Origin: Rhizobium pisi
Lineage (GTDB): Bacteria > Pseudomonadota > Alphaproteobacteria > Rhizobiales > Rhizobiaceae
Assembly: GCF_003938655.1 (NCBI RefSeq)
Contig: NZ_RJJT01000021.1
Location: 1-64,000, forward strand
Length of the DNA: 64,000 nt
Direction of reading: 5' to 3'
Below are positions 53,015-62,257 of the stretch, piece after piece (position 1 is the stretch's first letter; each line of letters starts with the position of its first letter). Made by a program: the position numbers and the translations under genes. The notes under the pieces are model-generated. The model had not been told where the DNA came from, ran no database searches, and was given only the letters and a program-made list of their open reading frames with translations.

Positions 53015-55192
53015 ATGACGCGCGCGCAGCAAATCGGTGTCGTTATCGGCTTGGCGATCGTGGCTCTCCTCACGATGCTGCGGGCTGGCGATCCCGGGAT
53101 CTTCAAGCTGATCCGCGGCGTGACGTTCGACGAGTATCAGCGGCTGGTTCCCCGGACCTTCGAGCCGATGCCGGTCCGCGTGATCGATATCGACGAGGCC
53201 TCGTTGCAGGAATTCGGCCAATGGCCCTGGCCGCGGGACCGGCTGGCCCTGCTGGTGAACCGGCTTTCAGACATGGGAGCCTCGGCCATCGCCTTCGATG
53301 TTCTCTTCTCCGAGCCGGACCGGCTGTCGCCGCGCAATGTCGTCCGCGATGTCGCAGGCATAGATCCTTCGCTTGCCGAGACGCTGCCCGACAACGACGA
53401 GATATTCGCACGGTCGATTGCCGAAAAACCTGTTGTGCTCGGCTTCGGCCTTTCCAATGAGGGTAATTACCGGCCGCCGGTGAAGGCGGGATTCGCCTTT
53501 ACCGGCGAAAGCCCGGTCTCGGCTCCGCCCTATCTCGGCGCTTCGACGCCGCTGCGGCCGCAATTGGAGGCCAATGCGGCGGGGCTCGGTCATATCAGCC
53601 TCAATCCCGGCAATCCCTCGCCGGTGGTGCGGGCGGTTCCCTTGTTCCTGACCGACGGCAAGCAGCTCTATCCGAATCTCGCGGTCGAGGCGCTGCGCGT
53701 CGCCCAGGGGGTATCGACCTATGTTCTGTCAGGCGCGCCCGATCGCGCCGGCATCATGACATCGGTAAAGATCGGGGATTTCGTCGTACCGCTGACGGCG
53801 GCCGGCGAGCTCTGGCTCTATGTCAGCCCTGACCGGGCAGAGCGGTATATATCCGCCCGGCAGGTGCTTGCAGGCGGAGGAGCCTCTCCCGAGGTGGCGG
53901 CGGCCATCGACGGCAGCATCGTTTTCGTCGGGACATCGGCGACCGGCCTGCAGGACATCCGCGTCACGGCGCTTGGGGAGAACGTTCCCGGCGTTTCGCT
54001 GCATGCGCAGGCCGTTGAGCAGATCCTCTCCGGCCACTTTCTCTCGCGGCCCGACTGGGCGGACGGGCTGGAGATCCTAACGATCGCCGTGCTCGGGTGC
54101 CTGCTTGTGGTGGTGACGACCTTTGTCAGCCCTGCCGTCGCTCTGATCTGCGGACTGTTGATCACGGCCATGGCGCTTGTGGCATCCTGGTTCTCGTTTC
54201 TCTATGCGGGGCTTCTCTTCGATCCGCTGGCTCCGATCATCAGCGGATCGATTACGCATTTTGCCGCAACTTCGTTCCGCATCCTGGTGATCGACCGGGA
54301 GCGGCGCGAGGTGCGGCGCGCCTTCGGCCATTATCTCTCCCCGTCGCTGCTCCACCGCATCGAACATAACCCCGATGCATTGCGCCTCGGCGGAGACGAC
54401 CGCGAGCTGACGGTCATGTTCGTCGATGTCAGAAGCTTTACCGAGATCAGCGAGCGGCTGGCGCCGACCGATGTCGTCGCCTTCCTGAATACCTTGCTCG
54501 ATGCGCTGAGCCGTCATGTGGTGGCCAATGAAGGCACGCTCGACAAGTTCATCGGCGATTCGATCATGGCGTTCTGGAACGCGCCCGTCGATGTGGCGGA
54601 TCATGAAAGCAAGGCCGTTCGCGCAGCGCTTGCCATGCGTGAGACGCTGGCCGAGCTGAACGCCAGCGACGCCTTCGGCTTCGGCTTCGGGCCGGGGCAG
54701 CAGGTCGGCATCGGCATTGGCATCCATACCGGTCTTGCCTGCGTCGGCAATATGGGCGCCAAGACCCGCTTCAACTATTCGGCGGTCGGCGATGCCGTCA
54801 ATGTCGCAGCACGCATCGAGTCATGCTGCAAGGAAGTCGGTTTTGATATCCTGATATCCGACAGCACGGCGCGGTCGGTGCAGGGAATGGCGCTGATCGA
54901 GGCCGGCGCCCTGCCGCTCAAGGGCAAGAGCAACCGAACGCAGATCCTTGCCGTCGTCGGCGACGAGCGTGTCGCGGCATCCCCTGATTTCGCGGCACTT
55001 GAGGTCGTTCACCGGCAACTGACGCAGGCCCTGCATTCGCATTCGCGGAACAGCAGGAAGCTTGTCGCTACGGCAAAGCTCAGGGCGGCACAGGTGATCG
55101 GCGGTCTGGCGGAATTCTACCAGCGAATATCGGGCAGGACCGATCATTTCCGGGAAGTGCCGGACGAGGTCGAAAAGAGCGCCGCCGATTGA
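53015..55192 (+). CDS. CHASE2-domain adenylate/guanylate cyclase
   Basis: A 725-residue membrane protein. TM1 is at about 7-25, a periplasmic CHASE2 sensor at 30-330 (VIDIDEASLQEFGQWPWPRD, AIAFDVLFSEPD, IVFVGTSATGLQDIRVT), and two or three helices follow at 345-425. The class III cyclase domain is at about 460-640: VMFVDVRSFTEISERL (metal Asp), GDSIMAFWNAP and VGDAVNVAARIE. It converges with the FecR-domain gene (5 bases apart) and is divergent from the other cyclase. CHASE2-cyclase genes next to FecR-domain genes recur in alphaproteobacteria. Confidence 0.92.
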   Translation: MTRAQQIGVVIGLAIVALLTMLRAGDPGIFKLIRGVTFDEYQRLVPRTFEPMPVRVIDIDEASLQEFGQWPWPRDRLALLVNRLSDMGASAIAFDVLFSEPDRLSPRNVVRDVAGIDPSLAETLPDNDEIFARSIAEKPVVLGFGLSNEGNYRPPVKAGFAFTGESPVSAPPYLGASTPLRPQLEANAAGLGHISLNPGNPSPVVRAVPLFLTDGKQLYPNLAVEALRVAQGVSTYVLSGAPDRAGIMTSVKIGDFVVPLTAAGELWLYVSPDRAERYISARQVLAGGGASPEVAAAIDGSIVFVGTSATGLQDIRVTALGENVPGVSLHAQAVEQILSGHFLSRPDWADGLEILTIAVLGCLLVVVTTFVSPAVALICGLLITAMALVASWFSFLYAGLLFDPLAPIISGSITHFAATSFRILVIDRERREVRRAFGHYLSPSLLHRIEHNPDALRLGGDDRELTVMFVDVRSFTEISERLAPTDVVAFLNTLLDALSRHVVANEGTLDKFIGDSIMAFWNAPVDVADHESKAVRAALAMRETLAELNASDAFGFGFGPGQQVGIGIGIHTGLACVGNMGAKTRFNYSAVGDAVNVAARIESCCKEVGFDILISDSTARSVQGMALIEAGALPLKGKSNRTQILAVVGDERVAASPDFAALEVVHRQLTQALHSHSRNSRKLVATAKLRAAQVIGGLAEFYQRISGRTDHFREVPDEVEKSAAD

Positions 55193-55197
55193 CGGTC

Positions 55198-56250
55198 TTA
55201 GCGATTGTGACCGAAATTCCGGTCCCTGTCGCGGTCGTGGTTTCCGCCTCGATCGCCATCATGGTCTCCGCCGCGATGATGATCTCCATCATGGTCGTGA
55301 TTGTGGTCGCGACCCCCGTCATCCCCGCGGTCTCCGTAGTTACCATGGTCACCATCGTCGTGGCCGCCCGGGCTGTCGTGATGATCGTGGTCTCCGTGGC
55401 CGTCCGGCTTATCATGCCCGTCATCCCTGTCGGGTTTATCCGGCTTGTCGTGATGCGGTCTGTCAGGCTTGTCGGACCGTTCCTTCTGCGGCTCGGCGCG
55501 TTCTTGCGGCGGGTCCTGCCTCGGCGGGCTGGGTGTGGGGGCCTGATTTGGCGCAGGTCTGTCGCTTCTTTCCGGCGCGGCCGAAGCCATGTTGCAGCCG
55601 CCGAGCAGGCCGAGACGGCCCGAAAGCTGCTGGTTGCCGGAAAGGAAGGGCAGGGCGCGCTGATTTCCGAGCGCCGCGAGAACGCGGCGATCGGCGGGGC
55701 GGGTCGCCGTCATGTTGCCGTTCGGCTTGGCAATGACGCAATCGCAGTGCTGCTGCAGCTGCCGGCAGCCGCCCGGGCCACAGAAGCTGGCGGCGCCGTT
55801 CAGCAGCACGACGGCGGTGGTGCCGTCCCGATCGACATAGAAATCGAATGCGGTGCCGCGCACGCCGATCGTGCCCGCGGGCGTGAGGATCTGGTAGGCG
55901 GAGGATTGCGAATTGCCGCTGACCCAGCGGAAGGTTCCCTTCGCGGCCCTAATGGTGAGTTTCCTCACGGATTGTGAATCGTCGAAGACATATTTGTCGA
56001 TGACGACCGAAGAACCCCAGCCGACGGCCAGCTTGGTGCCGTCGCGAAACAGGAACTGGCCGAGGCCGGATTGCGATGTCCGGATGCGCTCGTCGCGGTG
56101 AACACTCGTGTTGACCTCGATCGGGCCGTCTTGTCCTGTCACTTCGGTCTTGATGACGACGGCCTGGCCGACTGGCTCGGCGGCGGGCGCGGGCTGCGCA
56201 CTGGCGAGCGCGATGGAAAGCGCCGCGATGAATGAACGCCGACCCGACAT
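55198..56250 (-). CDS. FecR-domain exported protein with His/Asp/Gly-rich tail
   Basis: A 350-residue protein with a signal peptide of about 25 residues (RRSFIAALSIALASAQPAPA). A FecR domain is at about 45-145 (SVHRDERIRTSQSGLGQFLF, GTFRWVSGNSQSSAYQI, GTIGVRGTAFDFYV). A short Cys-bearing segment follows (CGPGGCRQLQQHCDC), then a disordered tail from about 235. The last ~70 residues are a low-complexity His/Asp/Gly/Arg run (for example DGDHHRGGDHDGDRGG) that could bind metal ions. Its place beside a CHASE2 cyclase suggests a shared envelope signal, by inference. Confidence 0.85.
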   Translation of the reverse strand: MSGRRSFIAALSIALASAQPAPAAEPVGQAVVIKTEVTGQDGPIEVNTSVHRDERIRTSQSGLGQFLFRDGTKLAVGWGSSVVIDKYVFDDSQSVRKLTIRAAKGTFRWVSGNSQSSAYQILTPAGTIGVRGTAFDFYVDRDGTTAVVLLNGAASFCGPGGCRQLQQHCDCVIAKPNGNMTATRPADRRVLAALGNQRALPFLSGNQQLSGRLGLLGGCNMASAAPERSDRPAPNQAPTPSPPRQDPPQERAEPQKERSDKPDRPHHDKPDKPDRDDGHDKPDGHGDHDHHDSPGGHDDGDHGNYGDRGDDGGRDHNHDHDGDHHRGGDHDGDRGGNHDRDRDRNFGHNR

Positions 56251-56560
56251 GATACACGTACCCCGGAACCTAGGGAGAATTAACATTTTAGTAACTGCTT
56301 GTCTTCTCGCCCAGTTGGGCTACGCGGGATCGGCGGTCGAGCCTGCGCACGGGCTTTTGCGTTCCCCTTGCGAGGGGTAATCGCCCGAGATCCGCAGGCC
56401 GAGCATGGCGCCGGTCGAAAACCGTGCAGTTTTCGACGTCATGTCGTTCAGTGTCAAAAGCAGGGCTCTCGCGCGTCGCAAAAGAACCGTTGTGCCGCAT
56501 TTGGATTTGCGATTTGTATTGGCGCGGAGAACAGCCCTTTCCCGAAGGAGAAGTAGGCGG

Positions 56561-57814
56561 ATGCGGAAATATTCGGTTTTTGCCGTGGCGCGGGAGGCCC
56601 TGCGTGGCCACAGAGGCTGGGAGAAGCAGTGGACTTCACCCGAGCCGCGCGCCGAGTACGACGTCGTCATCATCGGCGCCGGCGGCCATGGTCTCGGAGC
56701 CGCCTATTATCTTGCCAAAGAGCACGGCATCACCAATGTGGCGGTGATCGAGAAAGGCTGGCTCGGCGGAGGCAATACCGGGCGCAACACCACGATCATC
56801 CGCTCGAACTATCTCTATGAAGAGAGCATGCACATCTACGAGCACTCGATGAAGCTCTGGGAAGGGCTTTCTCAGGAGCTCAACTATAATGTGATGTATT
56901 CGCCGCGTGGCGTGATGATGCTCTCGCACAATATTCACGACCAGCAGTCCTTCAAGCGGCACATCCATGCCAACCGGCTCTATGGCATCGACAACGAATG
57001 GCTGACGCCGGAACAGGCGAAAGCCTACTGCCCGCCGCTCGACATCTCGGCCAGCGCGCGTTACCCGATCAACGGCGCAGCACTGCAGCGGCGCGGCGGC
57101 ACGGCGCGTCACGACGCGGTTGCCTGGGGTTATGCGCGGGCGGCATCCGACCGCGGGGTCCATATTATCCAGAATTGCGAAGTGACGGGCATCCGTCGCG
57201 GTCCTGACGGACGGGTGACCGGTGTCGAGACCTCGCGCGGCTTCATCGGCGCCAGAAAAATCGGCGTGTCGGCGGCCGGCCATACGACGACGGTCATGAA
57301 GATGGCTGATGTGCGTGTGCCACTGCAATCGAGCCCGCTGCAAGCGCTGGTTTCCGAGCCGCTGAAACCGATCTTCCCGTGCGTCGTCATGTCGAACACG
57401 GTGCATGCCTATATCTCCCAGTCCGACAAGGGAGAGCTCGTCATCGGCGCCGGTACCGACCAGTACAATTCCTACTCGCAGACCGGCGGGCTGCAGATCA
57501 TCACCCATACGCTCGATGCCATCTGCGAACTTTTCCCGATGTTCCGGCGCGTCAAGATGATGCGGCAATGGGGCGGCATCGTCGACAATACGCCGGACCG
57601 TTCGGCGATCCAGTCGAAGACGCCGGTTCCCGGGCTTTACGTCAATTGCGGCTGGGGCACCGGCGGCTTCAAGGCGACGCCGGGCGCGGCCAATCTCTTC
57701 GCGCACCTCATCGCCCGCGACGAGCCGCATAAGTTCAACGCCGGCCTGACGCTGGAACGCTTCCGCAGCGGCCGGCTGATCGACGAGGCGGCGGCAGCGG
57801 CGGTGGCGCACTGA
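56561..57814 (+). CDS. soxB: Sarcosine oxidase subunit beta
   Basis: A 417-residue flavoprotein subunit of the heterotetrameric enzyme that demethylates sarcosine to glycine, giving H2O2 and 5,10-methylene-THF. The FAD-binding VVIIGAGGHGLGAAYYL starts near residue 35. The GGGNTGRNTTIIRSNYLY stretch and the covalent-FMN region HDAVAWGYARAA follow, with CGWGTGGFKATPGA near the C terminus. GAAGGAGAAG precedes the ATG at 56561; the frame open to 56405 is not part of the gene. It is the first gene of the operon. Confidence 0.96.
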   Translation: MRKYSVFAVAREALRGHRGWEKQWTSPEPRAEYDVVIIGAGGHGLGAAYYLAKEHGITNVAVIEKGWLGGGNTGRNTTIIRSNYLYEESMHIYEHSMKLWEGLSQELNYNVMYSPRGVMMLSHNIHDQQSFKRHIHANRLYGIDNEWLTPEQAKAYCPPLDISASARYPINGAALQRRGGTARHDAVAWGYARAASDRGVHIIQNCEVTGIRRGPDGRVTGVETSRGFIGARKIGVSAAGHTTTVMKMADVRVPLQSSPLQALVSEPLKPIFPCVVMSNTVHAYISQSDKGELVIGAGTDQYNSYSQTGGLQIITHTLDAICELFPMFRRVKMMRQWGGIVDNTPDRSAIQSKTPVPGLYVNCGWGTGGFKATPGAANLFAHLIARDEPHKFNAGLTLERFRSGRLIDEAAAAAVAH

Positions 57815-57856
57815 TGATGAGTGCTTCCGCTCAGATGCTTGCTCCTTTCGTTGCTC

Positions 57857-57913
57857 ACCCCCTCATCCGCCTTGCAGGCACCTTCTCTCCGCTGGGGAGA
57901 AGGGGAGGAGAAG
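57857..57913. repeat. Half-copy of the RIME-like repeat inside the sox operon
   Basis: CCCCTCATCCGCCTTGCAGG and CCTTCTCTCCGCTGGGGAGA match, in reverse orientation, the right half of the element at 2817-2943. It fills most of the 109-base gap between soxB and soxD and ends just before AAGGA, the ribosome site of soxD. Confidence 0.72.
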
Positions 57914-57923
57914 GAATTTCCAC

Positions 57924-58265
57924 ATGCTGCTGATCCATTGCCCTTATTGCCAGGAAGAGCGCTCCGAACTCGAATTCCGCGGCGCCGGTGACGCGCATAT
58001 CGTGCGGCCCGCCGATATCGCTGCGATCTCGGACGAGGAATTCGAGGCCTATTTCTTTCTGCGTGACAACCCGAAAGGGCTGATATTCGAACGCTGGCGG
58101 CATATTCACGGCTGCGGGCGCTTCTTCAATGCGGCGCGCGACACGGTGAGCGACAGGTTCATCGCGACTTACAAGGCGGGTGAGCCGAGGCCGCGGATCG
58201 GCGCGGAAGCCGAGCAGCACGAGCCTGTCGAGACATACGAAGCTCTGGAAGGAGAGGCCCAATGA
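57924..58265 (+). CDS. soxD: Sarcosine oxidase subunit delta
   Basis: A 113-residue zinc-binding subunit. The zinc ligands are Cys6 and Cys9 (CPYC) and the His60/Cys64 region (RWRHIHGCGRFFN). It stabilises the heterotetramer. AAGGA is 8 bases before the ATG, and the stop overlaps the soxA start (ATGA). Confidence 0.95.
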   Translation: MLLIHCPYCQEERSELEFRGAGDAHIVRPADIAAISDEEFEAYFFLRDNPKGLIFERWRHIHGCGRFFNAARDTVSDRFIATYKAGEPRPRIGAEAEQHEPVETYEALEGEAQ

Positions 58266-61255
58266 GCGGCGTCAACCGTATCGCCGGCAAGGGGCGCCTG
58301 ACGCCGGCCAAGACTGCGCGCTTCAGCTTCGACGGTCAGGCCTATGCGGCGCTTGAAGGCGATACCGTCGCCTCGGCGCTGATCGCCCACGGCGTGCATC
58401 TCGTCGGTCGGTCGTTCAAATATCACCGCCCGCGCGGCATTCTCTCGGCGGGCGCCGAGGAGCCGAATGCGCTGATCGACGTCGCCCGCGATGCGGCGCG
58501 CAAGCAGCCGAACGTGCGCGCGACGGTGCAGGAAGTTTTCGACGGCATGATCGTCAAGTCGCAGAACCGCTGGCCCTCGCTCGCCCGCGATGTCGGCGCC
58601 ATCAACAATCTGATGTCGCCGTTCTTCGCCGCCGGTTTCTACTACAAGACCTTCATGTGGCCGCGCGCCGCCTGGAAGCATGTCTACGAACCGCTCATCC
58701 GTCGCGCCGCCGGCCTCGGCGTTGCGCCGACCGAAGGCGATCCGGATCATTATGCGAGCCGCTATGCCCATTGCGACGTGCTGGTGGTCGGCGCTGGCAT
58801 CGCTGGTCTCTCGGCGGCGCTGGCCGCGGCACAGACCGGCGCCAGGGTGATCCTCTGCGATGAGCAGGCGGAAGCCGGCGGGGCGCTGCGCTACGATGCC
58901 GGCGCGAAAATCGACGGGCAGGAAGGCTTCGCCTGGGCGCAGAAGGCCGTGGCGCAGTTGAAGGCGATGGACAATGTCGAAGTGCTGCTGCGCACGACCG
59001 CCTTCGGCTACTACAACCACAATTTCGTCGGCCTTGCCGAACGCGTCACCGATCATCTCGCCAATCCCGCCCATGATCTTCCGCGCGAACGGCTCTGGCA
59101 GGTCCGGGCCAAGCGGGTGATCCTCGCCAACGGCGCGATCGAACGGCACATGGTGTTCCCGAACAACGACCGGCCGGGCATCATGCTGGCCTCGGCGGCG
59201 CGGACCTATCTCAACCATTACGGCGTTGCCGTCGGCAAGAACGTCGGCATCTATACGGCGCATGACTCGGCTTACGAGGCGGCTTTCGACCTGAAGCGGG
59301 CTGGCGTTTCGATCGCCGCCATCATCGATGTCAGGCAGGCTCCGGGTGCGGCGGTCCTGGTAGAGGCGCGCGCGCTCGGCATTGATGTCCTCGTCGGCCA
59401 GTCGGTCGTCAACACGGCAGGGCGGCTGCGCATCTCATCGATGACGGTGGCGCGCAACGGCGGCGGTTCGCAGCGCAAGATTGCGGTCGATGCGCTGCTG
59501 GTTTCGGCCGGCTGGACGCCGTCCGTCCATCTGTTCTCGCAGTCGCGCGGCAAGGTGGCATTCGATGCCGAAAGCCAACGCTTCCTGCCCGGAACCTATG
59601 CGCAGGACTGCCTCTCGGTCGGCGCCTGCAATGGTACCGACGACCTGCAGCGGACGATCGAGGAGTCGCTTGCCGCCGGCGAGTTGATGGCGAAGGCCAG
59701 CGGCAAGAGCGGTGGCGAGAAGATCGCCCTCTCGGGTGAGCAGGCCTATGAGTGGACGGGCGGCATGATCGGCGCTGCCGAAGGCGCCGGGCCGAAGACG
59801 AACGCCAAGGCCTTCATCGATTTCCAGCACGACGTCTGTGCCAAGGATATCCGCCTTGCGGTGCGCGAAGGCATGCATTCGATCGAGCATATCAAGCGCT
59901 TCACGACCAACGGCATGGCTTCGGACCAGGGCAAGCTTTCCAACATGCACGGCCTGGCGATCGCCGCCGAAATGCTGGGTAAGGAAATCCCGCAGGTCGG
60001 GCTCACCACCTTCCGCGCGCCCTATACGCCTGTCAGCTACGGCACGCTGGTCGGCCATTCGCGCGGTGAACTGTTCGATCCGACACGCAAGACGCCGCTG
60101 CACGCCTGGGAAGAAGCCCACGGCGCAGTCTTCGAAGATGTCGGCAACTGGAAACGCGCCTGGTTCTATCCCCGGGCCGGCGAAACCATGCACCAGGCGG
60201 TCGCGCGCGAATGCCGGACGGCACGCGAGTCTGCAGGCATCTTCGACGCTTCGACGCTCGGCAAGATCGAGGTGGTGGGGCCGGATGCGGCGAAATTCCT
60301 CAACCTCATCTATACGAATGCCTGGGACACGCTGAAGCCCGGCAAGGCCCGTTACGGCATCATGACGCGCGAGGACGGCTTCGTTTACGACGACGGTGTC
60401 GTCGGACGTCTCGCGGAGGACCGTTTCCACGTGACGACGACGACCGGCGGCGCGCCGCGAGTTCTCCATCACATGGAGGATTACCTGCAGACGGAATTCC
60501 CGGATCTGAAGGTATGGCTGACCTCGGTGACCGAACAATGGGCTGTCATCGCGGTGCAGGGGCCGAAGGCGCGCGAGATCGTCGCGCCGCTGGTCGAAGG
60601 GGTCGACCTTTCGAACGAAGCCTTCCCGCATATGAGCGTTGCCGAGTGCACGGTCTGCGGCGTGCCGGCGCGACTCTTCCGCGTCTCCTTCACCGGCGAA
60701 ATCGGTTTCGAAATCAACGTGCCGGCCGACTACGGCCAGTCGGTGCTCGAAGCCGTCTGGGCCAATGCCGAGCCGCTCGGCGCTTGCGTCTACGGCACAG
60801 AGACAATGCACGTCCTTCGCGCCGAGAAGGGCTACATTATCGTCGGCCAGGATACTGACGGCACCGTGACCCCCGATGACGCCGGCGTTGCCTGGGCGGT
60901 TTCCAAGAAAAAGAAGGATTTCGTCGGCATTCGCGGGCTGCAGCGGCCGGACCTCGTCAAGGAGGGACGCAAGCAACTTGTCGGTCTCGTCACCAAGGAT
61001 CCGAAGCTGGTGCTCGAAGAAGGCGCGCAGGTCGTTGCCAATCCGAACGAGCCGAAACCGATGACCATGCTCGGTCATGTCACCTCGGCCTACTGGTCCG
61101 AAAGCTGCGGCAGGTCGATCGCCTTCGCGCTTGTCGCCGGCGGCCGGGCGCGGATGGGCGAGACGCTCTACGTGCCGATGCCGGACCGGACGATTCCCGT
61201 CGAAGTGACGGATCTGGTGTTCTTTGACAAGGAAGGAGGCCGCATCCATGGCTGA
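58262..61255 (+). CDS. soxA: Sarcosine oxidase subunit alpha
   Basis: A 997-residue subunit. The N-terminal domain (residues ~15-100) resembles a ferredoxin-like fold. The NAD(P)-binding domain has VLVVGAGIAGLSAALAAAQ near 174. The second dinucleotide region includes GRLRISSMTV and GACNGTDDLQRTIEE. The C-terminal ~380 residues form the GcvT/aminomethyltransferase-like domain that binds tetrahydrofolate (AGIFDASTLGKIEVVGPDAA, FTGEIGFEINVP, EKGYIIVGQDTDGTVTPDD). It is translationally coupled to soxD, and its end overlaps soxG. Confidence 0.97.
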   Translation: MSGVNRIAGKGRLTPAKTARFSFDGQAYAALEGDTVASALIAHGVHLVGRSFKYHRPRGILSAGAEEPNALIDVARDAARKQPNVRATVQEVFDGMIVKSQNRWPSLARDVGAINNLMSPFFAAGFYYKTFMWPRAAWKHVYEPLIRRAAGLGVAPTEGDPDHYASRYAHCDVLVVGAGIAGLSAALAAAQTGARVILCDEQAEAGGALRYDAGAKIDGQEGFAWAQKAVAQLKAMDNVEVLLRTTAFGYYNHNFVGLAERVTDHLANPAHDLPRERLWQVRAKRVILANGAIERHMVFPNNDRPGIMLASAARTYLNHYGVAVGKNVGIYTAHDSAYEAAFDLKRAGVSIAAIIDVRQAPGAAVLVEARALGIDVLVGQSVVNTAGRLRISSMTVARNGGGSQRKIAVDALLVSAGWTPSVHLFSQSRGKVAFDAESQRFLPGTYAQDCLSVGACNGTDDLQRTIEESLAAGELMAKASGKSGGEKIALSGEQAYEWTGGMIGAAEGAGPKTNAKAFIDFQHDVCAKDIRLAVREGMHSIEHIKRFTTNGMASDQGKLSNMHGLAIAAEMLGKEIPQVGLTTFRAPYTPVSYGTLVGHSRGELFDPTRKTPLHAWEEAHGAVFEDVGNWKRAWFYPRAGETMHQAVARECRTARESAGIFDASTLGKIEVVGPDAAKFLNLIYTNAWDTLKPGKARYGIMTREDGFVYDDGVVGRLAEDRFHVTTTTGGAPRVLHHMEDYLQTEFPDLKVWLTSVTEQWAVIAVQGPKAREIVAPLVEGVDLSNEAFPHMSVAECTVCGVPARLFRVSFTGEIGFEINVPADYGQSVLEAVWANAEPLGACVYGTETMHVLRAEKGYIIVGQDTDGTVTPDDAGVAWAVSKKKKDFVGIRGLQRPDLVKEGRKQLVGLVTKDPKLVLEEGAQVVANPNEPKPMTMLGHVTSAYWSESCGRSIAFALVAGGRARMGETLYVPMPDRTIPVEVTDLVFFDKEGGRIHG

Positions 61256-61796
61256 TGTCGCAATTCGCAAGCCGGTGCTTGACGGCCGTCTCGGCGGTTC
61301 CGCAAACGTGCGGCTCACGGTGGCCCCGGTCGCGAGCCGGGTGGCGCTGCGCGCGCCGGCGGAATCGCTTGCAGCACTTTCCTCCGCTCTCGGCCTGTCC
61401 GTGCCGACCGCCCCGAAGACATCGAGCCGGGCCGGTGTCCGATCGGTACTCTGGATCGGGCCGGATGAGTGGCTGGTGATCGATGAGGCTGGCGCCGATC
61501 TGATGGCGGTATTTGCCGGCGCCGGAGCGCTGCATTCGGCGACCGACGTTTCCCATCGCAATGTCGCGATCATCGTCTCGGGACCTGGTGCGGAGAATAC
61601 GCTTTCGGCCGGTTGCCCGCAGGATCTGTCGCTGTTTTCCTTCCCGGTCGGCGCCGCATCGCGCACGATCTTCGGCAAGGCGGAGATCGTGCTGTTGCGC
61701 ACCGAAGAGGACACGTTCCGGGTCGAGTGCTGGCGGTCGTTTTCGGACTTCGTTTTCGGGCTGTTGGCCGAAGCGGCCGGTGATGCGGGACATTGA
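61248..61796 (+). CDS. soxG: Sarcosine oxidase subunit gamma
   Basis: A 182-residue subunit of the same enzyme. It has WIGPDEWLVID near the middle and a C-terminal FRVECWRSFSDFVFGLL, both typical of SoxG. GGAAGGAGG at 61231-61239 is 8 bases before the ATG at 61248, which overlaps the soxA stop by 8 bases. It is the last sox gene here; glyA, purU or folD are not adjacent. Confidence 0.94.
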   Translation: MADVAIRKPVLDGRLGGSANVRLTVAPVASRVALRAPAESLAALSSALGLSVPTAPKTSSRAGVRSVLWIGPDEWLVIDEAGADLMAVFAGAGALHSATDVSHRNVAIIVSGPGAENTLSAGCPQDLSLFSFPVGAASRTIFGKAEIVLLRTEEDTFRVECWRSFSDFVFGLLAEAAGDAGH

Positions 61797-61841
61797 GGCC
61801 GGGGCAATTCCTGCATAGTCCTCTGTTCAAAGGATGGGCGG

Positions 61842-62240
61842 ATGCTGCACCATGCTTTCCTCGGTGTTTCCGATATCGAACGGTCGGCGGCATTTTACGA
61901 CGCCGCCCTTGCCGCGCTCGGGTATGTCAGGGTCTGGGACGACATCAGGCCTGGGCAAACAGGACAGGCAATTGGCTGCGGCCCTCGGGGCGGCGGCGAC
62001 AAGCTGGCGATCAAGCATCGTCCTGACGGCCAGCGTCCACCCGGTCCGGGTTTTCATCTGGCTTTTGCCGCGCCGAGCCGGCAGGCGGTCGATGAGTTTC
62101 ATGCGGCGGCAATCGCGCATGGCGGCCGTAACAATGGCCGTCCCGGCCTGCGTCCCGATTACGGCGAACACTACTATGCCGCCTTCGTCGTGGACCCAGA
62201 TGGGCATGCCCTCGAAGCGGTGATCAATTCGCCAGTATAA
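61842..62240 (+). CDS. VOC family (glyoxalase-like) protein
   Basis: A 132-residue protein with two beta-alpha-beta-beta-beta modules: FLGVSDIERSAAFYDAALAALG at the N terminus and DYGEHYYAAFVVDPDGHALEAV at the C terminus. Metal ligands of the fold are likely His3/His4 and Glu in the last strand. AAAGGATGGGCGG precedes the ATG. Substrate unknown. It follows soxG by 45 bases and might be read through from the sox operon. Confidence 0.85.
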   Translation: MLHHAFLGVSDIERSAAFYDAALAALGYVRVWDDIRPGQTGQAIGCGPRGGGDKLAIKHRPDGQRPPGPGFHLAFAAPSRQAVDEFHAAAIAHGGRNNGRPGLRPDYGEHYYAAFVVDPDGHALEAVINSPV

Positions 62241-62257
62241 CAAGAGCGACGTTTCGC

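Noticed and set aside
55189..55977. Long hydrophobic frame on the + strand opposite the FecR gene
   Set aside because: It is the reverse reading of the His/Asp/Gly codon run, which always gives Val/Met/Ile; no ribosome site or family match, and the minus-strand FecR frame explains the DNA.
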